A stretch of DNA of 64,000 bases from Chloroflexota bacterium (GCA_005883575.1 VBFH01000029.1:16938-80937), one strand, 5' to 3'. Positions 33,533-42,376 are shown, counted from the first letter of the stretch. Program-made: numbers and translations. Notes: generated by a model not told the origin, from the sequence alone.

Positions 33533-34395
33533 TGGCGATCGATCCAGCGCCGGTCGACTGGGCCTCGGCGCGCCGGGCGTCCTATCAGCTGCGGCAGACC
33601 TTCCGTTACGAGTACCCGCAGCCGATCCGCGACCTGAGCCATCGCCTGATCGTCATCCCGCCGGAGCGGTTCGGCGACCAGCGAAGGCTGTCCCACAACG
33701 TGTCGGTGGCGCTGCACGGCGCAAGGCTCGAGAACAGCAGCGACCGCTTCGGCAACGTGATCGTGGACGTGTTCGCTCCCCGCGTGTCGGACGCGATCGA
33801 GTTCGTCGCCGAGGTCTCGGTCGAGCGCCAGGCGTCCCAGCCGAATCGCTTGCCGGACGGCTGGCTGGCCGACGAGTACCTGCTCGAGCCGTCGCGACTG
33901 ACCGAGGCCGACGACCGGATCCTTCGCGCCGCCGACGACCTGTTCGAGGCGGCCGAGTGGGGCCTGCCCCTGGCCGACCGGATCAATGACTGGGTCTACC
34001 AGTCGATGACCTATAGGCATGGGGTGACCGGGGTGAGGACCACGGCGGCGGAAGCGCTTGCGCTCGGCGCCGGGGTGTGCCAGGACTACGCGCACGTGAT
34101 GCTTGCGCTCTGCCGAGCCTCTGGCTTGCCCTCCCGGTACGTGTCGGGCCACCTGCTGGGCCAGGGCGGGACGCACGCGTGGGTGGAGGTGGTGCTGCCC
34201 GCGAACGACGGCACGGGGGACGCGATCGCCCACGCGTTCGACCCGACCCACGCCAGCCGGGGCGGAATTGCGTACGTGACGGTGGCGGTCGGCGCGGACT
34301 ATTCCGACGTCGCGCCGACCTCCGGGACCTATCTCTCGGGTGCTCGCGGGCGGCTGATCGCCAGCAAGCGGGTGTCGCTAACCGAGATCGAGTAG
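33532..34395 (+). CDS. Transglutaminase-like protein 3
   Basis: 287 residues from ATG 33532, which overlaps the previous stop. N-terminal beta domain (YQLRQTFRYEYPQPIRDLSHRLIVIPPERFGDQ), then triad Cys in GAGVCQDYAHVMLALCRASGLPSRYVSG, His in GGTHAWVEVVL and Asp in HAFDPTHASRGG. It has an intact triad, so protein 2 and 3 may form an active/inactive pair. Divergent from the ATP-grasp operon. Confidence 0.9.
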   Translation: MAIDPAPVDWASARRASYQLRQTFRYEYPQPIRDLSHRLIVIPPERFGDQRRLSHNVSVALHGARLENSSDRFGNVIVDVFAPRVSDAIEFVAEVSVERQASQPNRLPDGWLADEYLLEPSRLTEADDRILRAADDLFEAAEWGLPLADRINDWVYQSMTYRHGVTGVRTTAAEALALGAGVCQDYAHVMLALCRASGLPSRYVSGHLLGQGGTHAWVEVVLPANDGTGDAIAHAFDPTHASRGGIAYVTVAVGADYSDVAPTSGTYLSGARGRLIASKRVSLTEIE

Positions 34396-34404
34396 CCGCC
34401 CTTC

Positions 34405-34722
34405 CTACATCGCGGGCGTGACTTCGTAGACCGTGATCTTGCCGCCCGATTGCAGCACCGGGCAGCCCTTTGCGAGCTCGGCGGCCGCGTTCAGCGAGTC
34501 GGCCTTCAGGATCGAGTAGCCGGTCGCCGGCGTGCCGATCGCGCCGTCGTGTACTGCCCCGTCAGCGACGTTCTTGGAGTGTTCGCTGAAGGGGTTGCCC
34601 ATGTCCACGATCTTGTCGCCGAGCTTGCCGAACCACGCGCCCCAGGCTTGCATCACCTTGTCGCGCTCGCCTGGGGTCGTCCCCGCGCTGCCGCCCGTGT
34701 ACAGAAGAACGAAGTTCGCCAT
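34405..34722 (-). CDS. YCII-related protein
   Basis: 105 residues, preceded by AAGGAGGAG. MANFVLLYTGGSAGTTPGERDKVMQAWGAWFGKLGDKIVDMGNPF and ATGYSILKADSLNAAAELAKGCPVL are characteristic of the YCII/DGPF ferredoxin-like fold. Such proteins are small, dimeric and of unclear function. Convergent with the transglutaminase genes; monocistronic. Confidence 0.85.
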   Translation of the reverse strand: MANFVLLYTGGSAGTTPGERDKVMQAWGAWFGKLGDKIVDMGNPFSEHSKNVADGAVHDGAIGTPATGYSILKADSLNAAAELAKGCPVLQSGGKITVYEVTPAM

Positions 34723-34854
34723 CGCTGCTCCTCCTTGAATTTGGGATCACCTCAGACGACGAACCACCTACGCCTAAATCGACATCTCTTATCGAATTCA
34801 CATCCGCCGGCTCATAAATCGATTGGATGAGACCCAGACGTTTTCATTGAGGCA

Positions 34855-35613
34855 GTGTTGTACGTGGGGACGTCTGGATGGCAGTACCGACACTGGAAGC
34901 GCATCTTCTATCCCGAGAAGCTGCTCCCACGCATGTGGCTGCCCTTCTTTGCTGAGCGTTTCCAGACCGTTGAGGTCAACAACACGTTCTACCGCCTCCC
35001 AGAAAGATCGGTCTTCGAGCAGTGGAGGCAAAACTCGCCGAGCGATTTCATCTTCGCGCTGAAGATGAGCCGCTACCTCACACACCTGAAGCGGCTCCAC
35101 GATCCCGCAGAGCCCGTCCGCCGATTCATGGAGCGCGCCGAGGGGCTCGGTCCAAAGCTTGGTCCGATCCTGATCCAGCTCCCCCCGCGCCACACCGCCG
35201 ACCTCGAGCTGCTGGATGGGACACTGCAGCTGTTCCACTCCTCCGTCCGCGTCGCCATAGAATTCCGCGACGAGCAGTGGTTCACGGCCGAAACCGCGGC
35301 GCTGCTCGAGCGTCGCGGAGTGGCGCTGTGTCTCGGCGACACCCCGCGGCGCAAGCAGCCAACATGGCGGACTGCAGAGTGGGGCTTCGTCCGCTTTCAC
35401 GAGGGCACGGGCCCGCAAGCGCCCGGCTATGAGCGTGATGTGTTGCGCGGGTGGGTGGATCGCATCGCTGAGTTGTGGCAGGAATCCGACGTCTACATCT
35501 ACTTCAACAACGACACCGGCGGCTACGCAATCAGGGACGCGGTCGTGTTTGCCGAGCTCGCGGCTGCCGCCGGCCTCAGACCGACGCGCGTGCCTTCAAC
35601 GAACGCCGCTTGA
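34855..35613 (+). CDS. DUF72 protein (YecE-like TIM barrel)
   Basis: 252 residues from GTG 34855. Opens LYVGTSGWQYRHWKRIFYPEKLLPRMWLPFFAERFQTVEVNNTFYRLP, the DUF72 signature; FIFALKMSRYLTHLKRL and YIYFNNDTGGYAIRDAVVF follow. The family fold is a TIM barrel; its biochemical activity is not known to me. Its last 38 bases overlap the convergent metallopeptidase-like gene. Confidence 0.9.
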   Translation: MLYVGTSGWQYRHWKRIFYPEKLLPRMWLPFFAERFQTVEVNNTFYRLPERSVFEQWRQNSPSDFIFALKMSRYLTHLKRLHDPAEPVRRFMERAEGLGPKLGPILIQLPPRHTADLELLDGTLQLFHSSVRVAIEFRDEQWFTAETAALLERRGVALCLGDTPRRKQPTWRTAEWGFVRFHEGTGPQAPGYERDVLRGWVDRIAELWQESDVYIYFNNDTGGYAIRDAVVFAELAAAAGLRPTRVPSTNAA

Positions 35614-36052
35614 GGGCCAGGTCGGCGTCGTCCGTCGTCACGTAGCGGCGCCGGAAGTTGCGAAGGGCGAATCGGTCGCACGCGGTTTCGGCCGAGGATC
35701 CTTTGCCCAACACCTCATGCAGGTACCAATGCATCCACTCGTGGCAGTAGAGAAATCGCAGCACGTCGCGGCGGCCGCGGAAATAAACGGTCTCGGACGC
35801 CCAGGCGAACCGCATGCCTGCACCTCGCTTGCGCCGCGCAGCGTAGATCACCGGCTCTTTGAAGGCTCGGAACGGAATCGGAACCTGCAGCACGATCCGC
35901 CTCTCCTCGAACTCGCACCGCGCGGCGAGGTGGGGCGCCCAGCGGTAACGGAGCGGCTTGATCACGATCTCGTAATCGCAGCGGGGGAGGCCCTCCAGGA
36001 CCCCGCGGGCCTGGGTGGTGCTGAACCCCGGGAGCTCGGAGCGGATGGCCAT
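35576..36052 (-). CDS. Putative HExxH metallopeptidase-like protein
   Basis: 158 residues from ATG 36052. The C-terminal half holds LRFLYCHEWMHWYLHEVLGKGSSAETACDRFAL, with HEWMH as probable zinc ligands and a downstream Glu. The N-terminal half is basic and aromatic (YEIVIKPLRYRWAPHLAARCEFEERRIVLQVPIPF). This resembles SprT-like or wedge-type zinc proteins, but I cannot name a family. It is convergent with, and overlaps, the DUF72 gene. Confidence 0.65.
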   Translation of the reverse strand: MAIRSELPGFSTTQARGVLEGLPRCDYEIVIKPLRYRWAPHLAARCEFEERRIVLQVPIPFRAFKEPVIYAARRKRGAGMRFAWASETVYFRGRRDVLRFLYCHEWMHWYLHEVLGKGSSAETACDRFALRNFRRRYVTTDDADLALKRRSLKARASV

Positions 36053-36107
36053 GGCCGAAACAGGATAGGGGCTGCCGGTGGGCGTTATGACTGGATAGGA
36101 GGAGTTG

Positions 36108-36608
36108 ATGCCAGACACTGTCGTCGGCCTGTTCAGAACCCGCCCGGAAGCCGAGCGGGCCCTTCGAAAACTCGAGGAGGCGGGCTTCCGTCCCGACCAG
36201 ATCTCGCTCGCCACGCCCCGTCGGGGCCGGCGCGGCCACTACGGCTTGAAGGTAGGTGTGGGCATCGTGGCCGGCACCCTACTGGGCGCCCTCGCCGGAG
36301 CGGTCGCCACCGGCCTGGTCCCCGGCGTCCACCCCTTGATTGCCGGCAACGTCCTCGCCACCTTCCTGTTCGCCGCCGTGGCGGGCGCGGCCACCGGCGG
36401 TGTGGCCGGCGCGCTCGTGAGCATGGCCGCATCGGGCGACCGGGCCCTCTACTACGAGCAGGAGGTCGAAGCTGGACGCTATCTCGTCAGCGTGGCCGGG
36501 CCGGGATTGGAGGACGCCGAGGAGATCATGAGAGTGGCCGGTGCCATGGAGGCGGCTCCGATCGAAGCTCCTCTCGAGAAAGGACATCCTCGACCGGAGG
36601 GCGGCTGA
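36108..36608 (+). CDS. Membrane protein with GsmA/GSP17M-like N terminus (general stress type)
   Basis: 166 residues from ATG 36108, behind AGGAGGAG. The N terminus TVVGLFRTRPEAERALRKLEEAGFRPDQISLAT is the fold seen in general stress protein 17M. Two glycine/alanine-rich hydrophobic stretches follow (GLKVGVGIVAGTLLGALAGAVATG and FLFAAVAGAATGGVAGALVSMAA), then a GRYLVSVAGPG repeat of the fold. Likely a membrane-associated stress protein; the role is unknown. Confidence 0.75.
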   Translation: MPDTVVGLFRTRPEAERALRKLEEAGFRPDQISLATPRRGRRGHYGLKVGVGIVAGTLLGALAGAVATGLVPGVHPLIAGNVLATFLFAAVAGAATGGVAGALVSMAASGDRALYYEQEVEAGRYLVSVAGPGLEDAEEIMRVAGAMEAAPIEAPLEKGHPRPEGG

Positions 36609-36623
36609 GCAAAGCTCCGCGGC

Positions 36624-37007
36624 CTAGTTGTTCGGCTCGGCCCGGCTGATGTCCTCTTGGACATCCTCCCCTTCGCCGCGTCGCGAAAGGTCACCGAGGG
36701 ACACGATGCCTTCGAGCTTGTGGTCCGTCATCACCAGCACCCGCTTGACATCGTGCGACTTCATCATGTCCATGGCATCGTCACTGCAGATGTCTGCGAG
36801 CCGTGTCTTCGACGGATCGCTGCCGGTCGCAACCGCGCGCACGGTGATGTCCCTGTCGGTGACGATTCCGCACGGCTTGTCCGCCTCCATGACGATGACG
36901 GAACCGATGCGCAGGTCGCTCATCGCCTTGGCCGCCTCGGTCACCGACGTCTCGGAGCTCATCGACACCGGATCTCGCGTCATAACGTCGCGAACTGTTT
37001 TGGCCAT
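36624..37007 (-). CDS. CBS-domain pair protein
   Basis: 127 residues: MAKTVRDVMTRDPVSMSSETSVTEAAKAMSDLRIGSVIVME and a second CBS motif, LADICSDDAMDMMKSHDVKRVLVMTDHKLEGIVSLGDLSRR. A stand-alone Bateman module, probably an adenine-nucleotide sensor. Its acidic C terminus (GEGEDVQEDIS) is short. Convergent with the stress-type membrane gene. Confidence 0.92.
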   Translation of the reverse strand: MAKTVRDVMTRDPVSMSSETSVTEAAKAMSDLRIGSVIVMEADKPCGIVTDRDITVRAVATGSDPSKTRLADICSDDAMDMMKSHDVKRVLVMTDHKLEGIVSLGDLSRRGEGEDVQEDISRAEPNN

Positions 37008-37187
37008 GAAAGCGCCTCCAGATGTCGGATGAGTCTATTACGAGAAAAAACGCGTGAGCGATCGAGCGTTACTCGCGGCCGGCGTTTGTCCGTGACCACC
37101 AAAGACTCAAAGTAGTCGATAGTCCTGACCCGTTAACCAATTGGGGGCGCTTGGCCAGCAATGGCCGAGCCCTCCACTTACGCAGAC

Positions 37188-37745
37188 CTAGATCGCCTTC
37201 GGAACGCGGAAGATCCAGGCGAGAAATGTTCCGCTTGCGACCCCGAGCAGACCGCCCACGGCGACGTCGCTGGGAAAGTGATGGCCGAGGTGCACGCGCG
37301 AGAGTCCAACGCCTGTCGCCAGCGCGTAAACGAGCGGAGCGGCGTGGGGATAGAAAGTCGCGAGAGCTGTCGCCGCAGCGAATGATGACGCCGAGTGTCC
37401 GGATGGGAACGAGGCATCGGTGGTCCTGATGCCGACGACGAGCACGTCGCGGTCGACCCAGGGACGCTTTCGTCTGAACACTGGTTTGACGAGTCGCTGG
37501 ACAACGTAAGTTGTGCCCAGAGAGGCGACCGCGGTCGCAAGTCCCGCTCTTCGCCCCTTCGGCCCACCGAGCCATGCGAGGGCGGCGCCGCCCGCGACCC
37601 AGCCGAGCCCTTCGCCGAGGTCGGAAAGGGTGGTCACGTACTGGTCTCCGAGTGGAGAGTGGGGCAGCCCGTGGATCATGCGGTACAGGCGCCGATCTAC
37701 CGACTCGGGCAGGATCCGGGGTGGCTCCAGGGAAGGAGACTGCAT
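37188..37745 (-). CDS. PAP2-family membrane phosphatase
   Basis: 185 residues. The three phosphatase motifs are KPVFRRKRPW, FPSGHSAS and SRVHLGHHFPSDVAVG, with the catalytic His residues intact. Four or so hydrophobic segments. Candidate undecaprenyl-diphosphate or phosphatidate phosphatase at the membrane; the substrate cannot be read from sequence. The 180 bases between this gene and the CBS gene show nothing I can assign. Confidence 0.9.
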   Translation of the reverse strand: MQSPSLEPPRILPESVDRRLYRMIHGLPHSPLGDQYVTTLSDLGEGLGWVAGGAALAWLGGPKGRRAGLATAVASLGTTYVVQRLVKPVFRRKRPWVDRDVLVVGIRTTDASFPSGHSASSFAAATALATFYPHAAPLVYALATGVGLSRVHLGHHFPSDVAVGGLLGVASGTFLAWIFRVPKAI

Positions 37746-37803
37746 CCTTTAAGGAACGCGGGCCTGCGGTGAAGGCAGCGGAGGCAAGCGTTCTGGTTCT
37801 GGG

Positions 37804-38388
37804 ATGAGGCGGCAAGAGCGCGCTGGACCGCGCATCGACGCCTGGTGGGATGCGGTGCTCGCCGGGGAAACCGGGGAAGCACATCCGATCTTTGGGGACC
37901 AGGTGAAAGTGCACCTGCGCGAAGGCCGTCTGACGCTGTCGGGCGACCTCGATCGGCGCGAAGACCGCTCGGCGCTCTTGCGCCAGGCCAGCTCCCGTAT
38001 CGGGCGCGGCATCAGCCATGTCGACGCTTCCGCCCTACGGGTGGCCGACCGACATGAGAAGGCCGGCATCCTCGAGCAAACGCTCGTCGCCGCCTATCCC
38101 GACCGCGCGACCGCCGGCCTCGCGCGCAAGCTCGTCCTCGAGCACAGCCGCGTCGCGCCCAAAGAGGAGGGGATCGTCGACCACGCGGATGCGCGACGGC
38201 TGCGCGAGCTCGTGCCGAAAGAATTTGTCGATGACGCGACAAAGCGCATCGAACACGGCGACGCGCTGCTCATCCTTCGCGTCGACGAAACGGCAGGCTT
38301 CAAGGTCCGCGAGCTGCTGGAGGAGGACACGCGCAGCACATGGACCATCGCCACTCCGCCGCGCCTCAGCTCCGGGAATGGCAAATAA
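37804..38388 (+). CDS. BON-domain protein, function unknown
   Basis: 194 residues from ATG 37804. FGDQVKVHLREGRLTLSGDLDRREDRSALLRQASSRIGRGISHVDASALRV is a BON-like domain (phospholipid or envelope-associated). The rest, with GILEQTLVAAYPDRATAGLARKLVLEHSRV and DDATKRIEHGDALLILRVDETAGFKVRELLEE, is unfamiliar. There is no signal peptide. The stop abuts the Nramp gene start with no gap, so the two are coupled. Confidence 0.7.
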   Translation: MRRQERAGPRIDAWWDAVLAGETGEAHPIFGDQVKVHLREGRLTLSGDLDRREDRSALLRQASSRIGRGISHVDASALRVADRHEKAGILEQTLVAAYPDRATAGLARKLVLEHSRVAPKEEGIVDHADARRLRELVPKEFVDDATKRIEHGDALLILRVDETAGFKVRELLEEDTRSTWTIATPPRLSSGNGK

Positions 38389-39687
38389 ATGTCTGAGCTA
38401 GGCAGCCGCGGCGCTAGAGTCCGGCGGCGCGTTTCGGCCCGGGAAGCCGTGTCGGAACACCTCGGCGTCCGAGATGTCGTGCGCTCGATCGGGCCGGGCG
38501 TGATCACGGGAGGCGCCGACAACGACCCGTCCGGGATCGCGAGCTACTCCATCATCGGCGCGACAGCGGGTTTCGCCCAGAACTGGCTGCTCCTGCTCGC
38601 CACCCCGATGCTGATCGCCGTCATCCAGATGTCGGCCAAGGTCGCCAACGTGACGAAGAGCGACCTCGCCACAGTGTTGCGCACCACATTCGGCGCACGC
38701 ATCGCCACCCCCGCCGTGCTCCTGATGGTGATTCCGAGCGTGATCACGATGGGCGCCGACCTGCTCGCGATGGCGGCGGCGCTGCAGTTGATCACAGGCG
38801 TCAGGTACATCTACTGGGTCGTTCCGATGGCTGCGATCATGGCCGTCGTCACGATCTTTCTCGACTACCGAGTCGTAAGTCGTTACATGCTCGGGCTGGT
38901 GGCCTTCCTGGCCACGTACATCGTGGCCGCGTTCCTCGCCAAGCCGGATTGGCTGGATGTTGTGCGGAGCACTTTCGTGCCGCAGGTCAGCCTCACCCCC
39001 GGCTACATGCTCGCGGCGGTCGCCATGCTCGGCACCACGATCACTCCCTATCTGTTCTTCTGGCAGACGAGCGGCGAGGTCGAGGAGAAGCGCGGCGTGC
39101 AGCAGCTCACGCGCACCAATCTGGACATTACGGTCGGCATCATCTGGTCGAACCTGACCGCGTTCTTCGTCATCGTCGCCACCGGTGCGGTTCTCTTCTC
39201 CCACCAGACGCAGATCCGCACCGCCGCCGACGCAGCGCGGGCGCTGGAACCCTTCGCGGGCCATTACGCGCCGGATATCTTCGCGGTCGGCATCATCGGC
39301 GCAGGCCTGCTCGCGATCCCGGTCCTGGCCGCGTCCTCGGCGTTCGGGATAGCGGGTCTGGCGGGTTGGCGACGTGGCCTCGGCCGCAACCCTAAGAACG
39401 CGCCGCAGTTCTACATCGTCATCGGACTGGCGTTCCTCGTCGCGATGGAACTCGCCGTATCTTCTGTCGACCCCGTGAAGGCCCTCTTCTACTCGCAGGT
39501 GCTGAACGGTCTGGTGGCGCCGGTGATGATCATCCTCATGCTGGTCCTGACCTCGAGCCGCAAGCTCATGGGCGACTTCGTCAACGGTTGGCTGACCAAT
39601 GCCATCGGTTTGGCGGCCGCCGTCGTGATGGTGCTCGCCGACATCGCCCTCTCCTACCAGATCGCGGCCAAAGGCGTTCCGAGTTAG
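38389..39687 (+). CDS. Nramp-family metal transporter, atypical (lacks the MPH motif)
   Basis: 432 residues, about 11 membrane segments. The TM1 motif reads [19 protein letters not shown] (family DPGN becomes DNDPSG). At TM6 the usual Met-Pro-His metal site is replaced by [22 protein letters not shown]. This pattern matches Nramp-related proteins proposed to carry magnesium or other hard cations rather than Mn/Fe. Translationally joined to the BON gene. Confidence 0.85.
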   Translation: MSELGSRGARVRRRVSAREAVSEHLGVRDVVRSIGPGVITGGADNDPSGIASYSIIGATAGFAQNWLLLLATPMLIAVIQMSAKVANVTKSDLATVLRTTFGARIATPAVLLMVIPSVITMGADLLAMAAALQLITGVRYIYWVVPMAAIMAVVTIFLDYRVVSRYMLGLVAFLATYIVAAFLAKPDWLDVVRSTFVPQVSLTPGYMLAAVAMLGTTITPYLFFWQTSGEVEEKRGVQQLTRTNLDITVGIIWSNLTAFFVIVATGAVLFSHQTQIRTAADAARALEPFAGHYAPDIFAVGIIGAGLLAIPVLAASSAFGIAGLAGWRRGLGRNPKNAPQFYIVIGLAFLVAMELAVSSVDPVKALFYSQVLNGLVAPVMIILMLVLTSSRKLMGDFVNGWLTNAIGLAAAVVMVLADIALSYQIAAKGVPS

Positions 39688-39714
39688 TGGTCCGCGAGGC
39701 GGCGGCGCTCCTGC

Positions 39715-39897
39715 GTGCGGGAAGACGTCGCGCTCATAGAAGCGCATGAAGGCTTCCTGCTCCGGACCTACATGGCGCACGTACACGTGGTCGAAACCGT
39801 CCTTGACGAACTCCGCGATGCCGTCGAAATTTCGCTGCGGATCAGGCCCGCAAACGATCTCCTTCTAGATCGCCTCGGGCGTCACCACCGGCCGAGT
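39715..39897 (-). pseudogene. Remnant of an F420-dependent LLM oxidoreductase
   Basis: The minus strand reads VVTPEAI, a stop TAG (39867-39865), then KEIVCGPDPQRNFDGIAEF, then VKDGFDHVYVRHVGPEQEAFMRFYERDVFP. This matches the C terminus of the TIGR03557-type F420 oxidoreductases. No upstream homology remains, so it is a decayed 3' end. It fills most of the 311-base gap between the Nramp and holin-like genes. Confidence 0.6.
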
Positions 39898-39998
39898 AGC
39901 CGATCTCGACCCTCGACTGGCCCTGGCTTCATCCCCACTTAAGAGCTAACGCGCGCGCGTACGCCCAATACGCGGGGCGTTGAACCTGTGAGGCAAGA

Positions 39999-40412
39999 GT
40001 GCGAGCGCCAGTCGAAGAAAGCGTCAAAAAGGACCAGACCCTGAGCTCGCGAGGCCTGATCGCTTCGGTGATCGGCGACGCGCAGCGCCTGGTCGCGCTC
40101 GAGATCGCGCTCGCCAAGCAAGAGGTCAAAGAGCTGGCGACCGGAAACGCCATCGCCGGCGGGCTGATCGCGTTCGGCGGGCTTCTCGTGATGCTCGCCA
40201 TCCTCGTCGCGGTTCCGTCTCTGGTCGTGATCCTTGTGCCGTGGCACTGGCAGGCGGCCGCGGTGTGGATCGCCGCTTATGCGGTCATCGGACTGCTGCT
40301 CGTGGTTGTCGGCAAGGCGCGCATGCAGATGCGGCTTCCCCCGCGCACTGTCGAGAGCTTGAAGGAGAACAAGGAATGGGCGCTTCGGCGCGTGAAATCG
40401 AACGGCAGATAA
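39999..40412 (+). CDS. Phage-holin-3-like membrane protein (DUF1469 type)
   Basis: 137 residues from GTG 39999. LSSRGLIASVIGDAQRLVALEIALAKQEVKELA is followed by two membrane helices (AGGLIAFGGLLVMLAILVAVPSLVVIL and AAAVWIAAYAVIGLLLVVVG). Despite the family name, such proteins are ordinary actinobacterial/chloroflexal envelope genes next to DUF3618. Overlaps the next gene by 37 bases. Confidence 0.8.
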   Translation: MRAPVEESVKKDQTLSSRGLIASVIGDAQRLVALEIALAKQEVKELATGNAIAGGLIAFGGLLVMLAILVAVPSLVVILVPWHWQAAAVWIAAYAVIGLLLVVVGKARMQMRLPPRTVESLKENKEWALRRVKSNGR

Positions 40413-40822
40413 AAGAGACCCGTGAGCGCATGGACAGCAACCTGACCCAGCTGGAAGGGCGCGCCGCCACGAACGCCGTGCGCTACGGTCGCATCGCCGC
40501 CATCGGGCTCGGGGTGCTCGCGCTGGCGGGCGTTGCGTTCTTCATCTACCGCCGCACACACCGGCCGACCCTGCGCGATCGCCTCGACGATCTGTCCGTC
40601 GACAACCTTCGCTCCCTTGCGGATGAGCTGTCGGTAAGGCTGCGAGAGAAGCTTCCGTCGGTGACCGTGCGGGTCAACGAGAAGACCGAGCACGAGCCTG
40701 GCACCGTCGAGGGCATCCTGCGGAAGGTTGCACCCGCTCTGGTCGGTGCGGCGGGCTCGGCGCTGATCGAGCGCGTGGTGAGCGCGCCAGACAGCGAGTT
40801 CGCAGCGCCCCAGGCGGAATAA
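40376..40822 (+). CDS. DUF3618-like membrane protein
   Basis: 148 residues from ATG 40376, preceded by GAAGGAG. REIERQIKETRERMDSNLTQLEGRA is the DUF3618 start, followed by one transmembrane helix (IAAIGLGVLALAGVAFFIYRR). The remainder is a helical, charged domain (LRDRLDDLSVDNLRSLADELSVRLREKLP). Co-transcribed with the holin-like gene and the BrkB gene, a set frequently found together in actinobacteria. Confidence 0.8.
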   Translation: MGASAREIERQIKETRERMDSNLTQLEGRAATNAVRYGRIAAIGLGVLALAGVAFFIYRRTHRPTLRDRLDDLSVDNLRSLADELSVRLREKLPSVTVRVNEKTEHEPGTVEGILRKVAPALVGAAGSALIERVVSAPDSEFAAPQAE

Positions 40823-40832
40823 TCTGTCGTCC

Positions 40833-41852
40833 GTGAAGGCGCGCATCCAGCGGTTGGTTCAACGCGCGCAGGCCACGCTGCCGGCCCGGGTTCTGATCGC
40901 CTACGGTGAGAGCCAGGCCAGCAACTACGCGTTGGCGCTCGCCTTCGCCGGATTCATGGCCATGTTTCCGATGATGCTCGGCGCGCTGTCGATCCTCGGC
41001 CTCGCCATCCGTGACCCCGCCACGGAGGCGCACATTCAATCGCTGGTGCTGCAGGTGTTCCCCGCGAGCGCCCAGCCGGAGCTGGAGAAAGCGCTCCACG
41101 GGGTGAAGCAGTCCTGGGGATGGTTGGGCATCGTCTCTCTGGCTGGCCTGCTGTGGAGCGCCGGCAGCATCTTCGCGACGATGGAGTTCGCCCTGACGCA
41201 GATCTTCGGCAGCAAGCAGCGCGACATGCTGCGCCAGCGGCTGATGGGTCTCGTGATGATGCTGCTCCTCGTCGCCGCCATCGTTGTGACGGTGGCGATC
41301 AACGCGGTACCGGCCTTCTTCCCGCTCGCGTCGTGGATCACCTGGATCATCGGCTTCGTCGCCGGCGCGGTGGTGATGATCGCGCTCCTGGTTGCGCTCT
41401 ACCGCTTCGTGCCCAATAGGACATTCCGATTGACCGACGTCCTCCCGGGCGCGGTTCTGGCGGGTTTGCTCATCGAGGCCCTTTCGTTCGCTTTTCCTCT
41501 CTACGCGAAGATCGCAGGCGGCTTCAACACCTACGGCGCGCAGTTCGCGCTCTTCTTTCTCCTCGCGACATGGTTTTACCTGCTCAGCCAGCTCGTTCTG
41601 CTCGGCGCCGTGTTCAACCGCTTCCGGCTCGGCGAGCCGGCGACCCTCGGCATCGTGGCCAGCCCGATGCATCTGTCGCGCAACAAGGGCAAGCCGGTGG
41701 AGTCGATCAAGGAGAAGCAGGCGGAGAGCGCGCCTCCGGAGCCTCCTCGGCGTTCGATCTTTCAGCGCGCGGCCCTGGCGGCGGTTGTGGCCGTGGCCCT
41801 GGCGGCCGGCGTGGTGAGGCGCCGGCGGCCCAAAACCGTGAACCAGGGCTGA
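40833..41852 (+). CDS. YihY/BrkB-family membrane protein
   Basis: 339 residues from GTG 40833. Six predicted membrane helices with ASNYALALAFAGFMAMFPMMLGALSILG near the start and LLWSAGSIFATMEFALTQIFG, FNTYGAQFALFFLLATWFYLLSQLVLLGAVFN later, as in YihY/RNase BN-like proteins (not a nuclease). The C-terminal tail is charged and ends in an extra hydrophobic segment. Third gene of the run begun at 39999. Confidence 0.88.
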   Translation: MKARIQRLVQRAQATLPARVLIAYGESQASNYALALAFAGFMAMFPMMLGALSILGLAIRDPATEAHIQSLVLQVFPASAQPELEKALHGVKQSWGWLGIVSLAGLLWSAGSIFATMEFALTQIFGSKQRDMLRQRLMGLVMMLLLVAAIVVTVAINAVPAFFPLASWITWIIGFVAGAVVMIALLVALYRFVPNRTFRLTDVLPGAVLAGLLIEALSFAFPLYAKIAGGFNTYGAQFALFFLLATWFYLLSQLVLLGAVFNRFRLGEPATLGIVASPMHLSRNKGKPVESIKEKQAESAPPEPPRRSIFQRAALAAVVAVALAAGVVRRRRPKTVNQG

Positions 41853-41969
41853 ATTCGGCCTGAACTCGGCCGGTAGGTAGTCGCCGGGTCCCTGGGCGTT
41901 ACCGAGACGAGCGGCCCACGCGGCGACTTGTGAGGAAGCAAGGGTCGTCCAGGAACTCAAAGGAGGTTC

Positions 41970-42308
41970 GTGCGTTTGGGAACTCTGCTATTCATCCTGC
42001 TCGTCATTCTGGTTCTCGCCGTGCTCCTCGGGGCGGGCGGGTACAGCGTTCGCCGGTACTGGAGTCCGGCGGGCTCTGAGGTCGTCGAGACAGGCGACAC
42101 CGGCTCGGGAGCAGGCGCGGGTATTGCGGCCGCGATTCTCGCTCTGCTGGTGCTGATGCTTCTGTTCTTCGGCTTCACGCAGTGGAACTGGTTCGGCACA
42201 CGCTCGGCCGTCCAGAACAACCCGGTCGTAACGTCACCTCAGCAAGGACAGCAAAGCCCGAGCGGCGGCGGTAACGCTTCACCGAGCGCCAAGCCGTCTC
42301 CGTCGTAA
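41970..42308 (+). CDS. Small two-helix membrane protein with Ser/Pro/Gln-rich tail
   Basis: 112 residues from GTG 41970, 12 bases after AAAGGAGG. Helix 1 is LGTLLFILLVILVLAVLLGAG, helix 2 is AAAILALLVLMLLFFGF. The tail (SPQQGQQSPSGGGNASPSAKPSPS) is low-complexity and probably extracytoplasmic. I do not recognise a family. It is followed by two stem-loops. Confidence 0.65.
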   Translation: MRLGTLLFILLVILVLAVLLGAGGYSVRRYWSPAGSEVVETGDTGSGAGAGIAAAILALLVLMLLFFGFTQWNWFGTRSAVQNNPVVTSPQQGQQSPSGGGNASPSAKPSPS

Positions 42309-42313
42309 GAGGT

Positions 42314-42376
42314 CTCCCCTGACCCTCCTCAGGGGAGCTGCGGGGCCGCGTCTTTCGGGACCGGCCCTCTTTTTTT
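42314..42376 (+). terminator. Stem-loop and intrinsic terminator
   Basis: First hairpin: CTCCCCTGA (42314-42322) with TCAGGGGAG (42329-42337). Second: GGGCCG (42343-42348) with CGGCCC (42362-42367), followed by TCTTTTTTT, a good rho-independent end for the small membrane gene. Confidence 0.7.

Noticed and set aside
37008..37187. Possible RNA gene in the gap between the CBS and PAP2 genes
   Set aside because: No cloverleaf, SRP, 6S or tmRNA-like features recognised; nothing assignable seen.
39999..40412. Prophage signal from the holin-family protein
   Set aside because: No other phage gene nearby; this family is a common non-phage envelope protein next to DUF3618 and BrkB genes.
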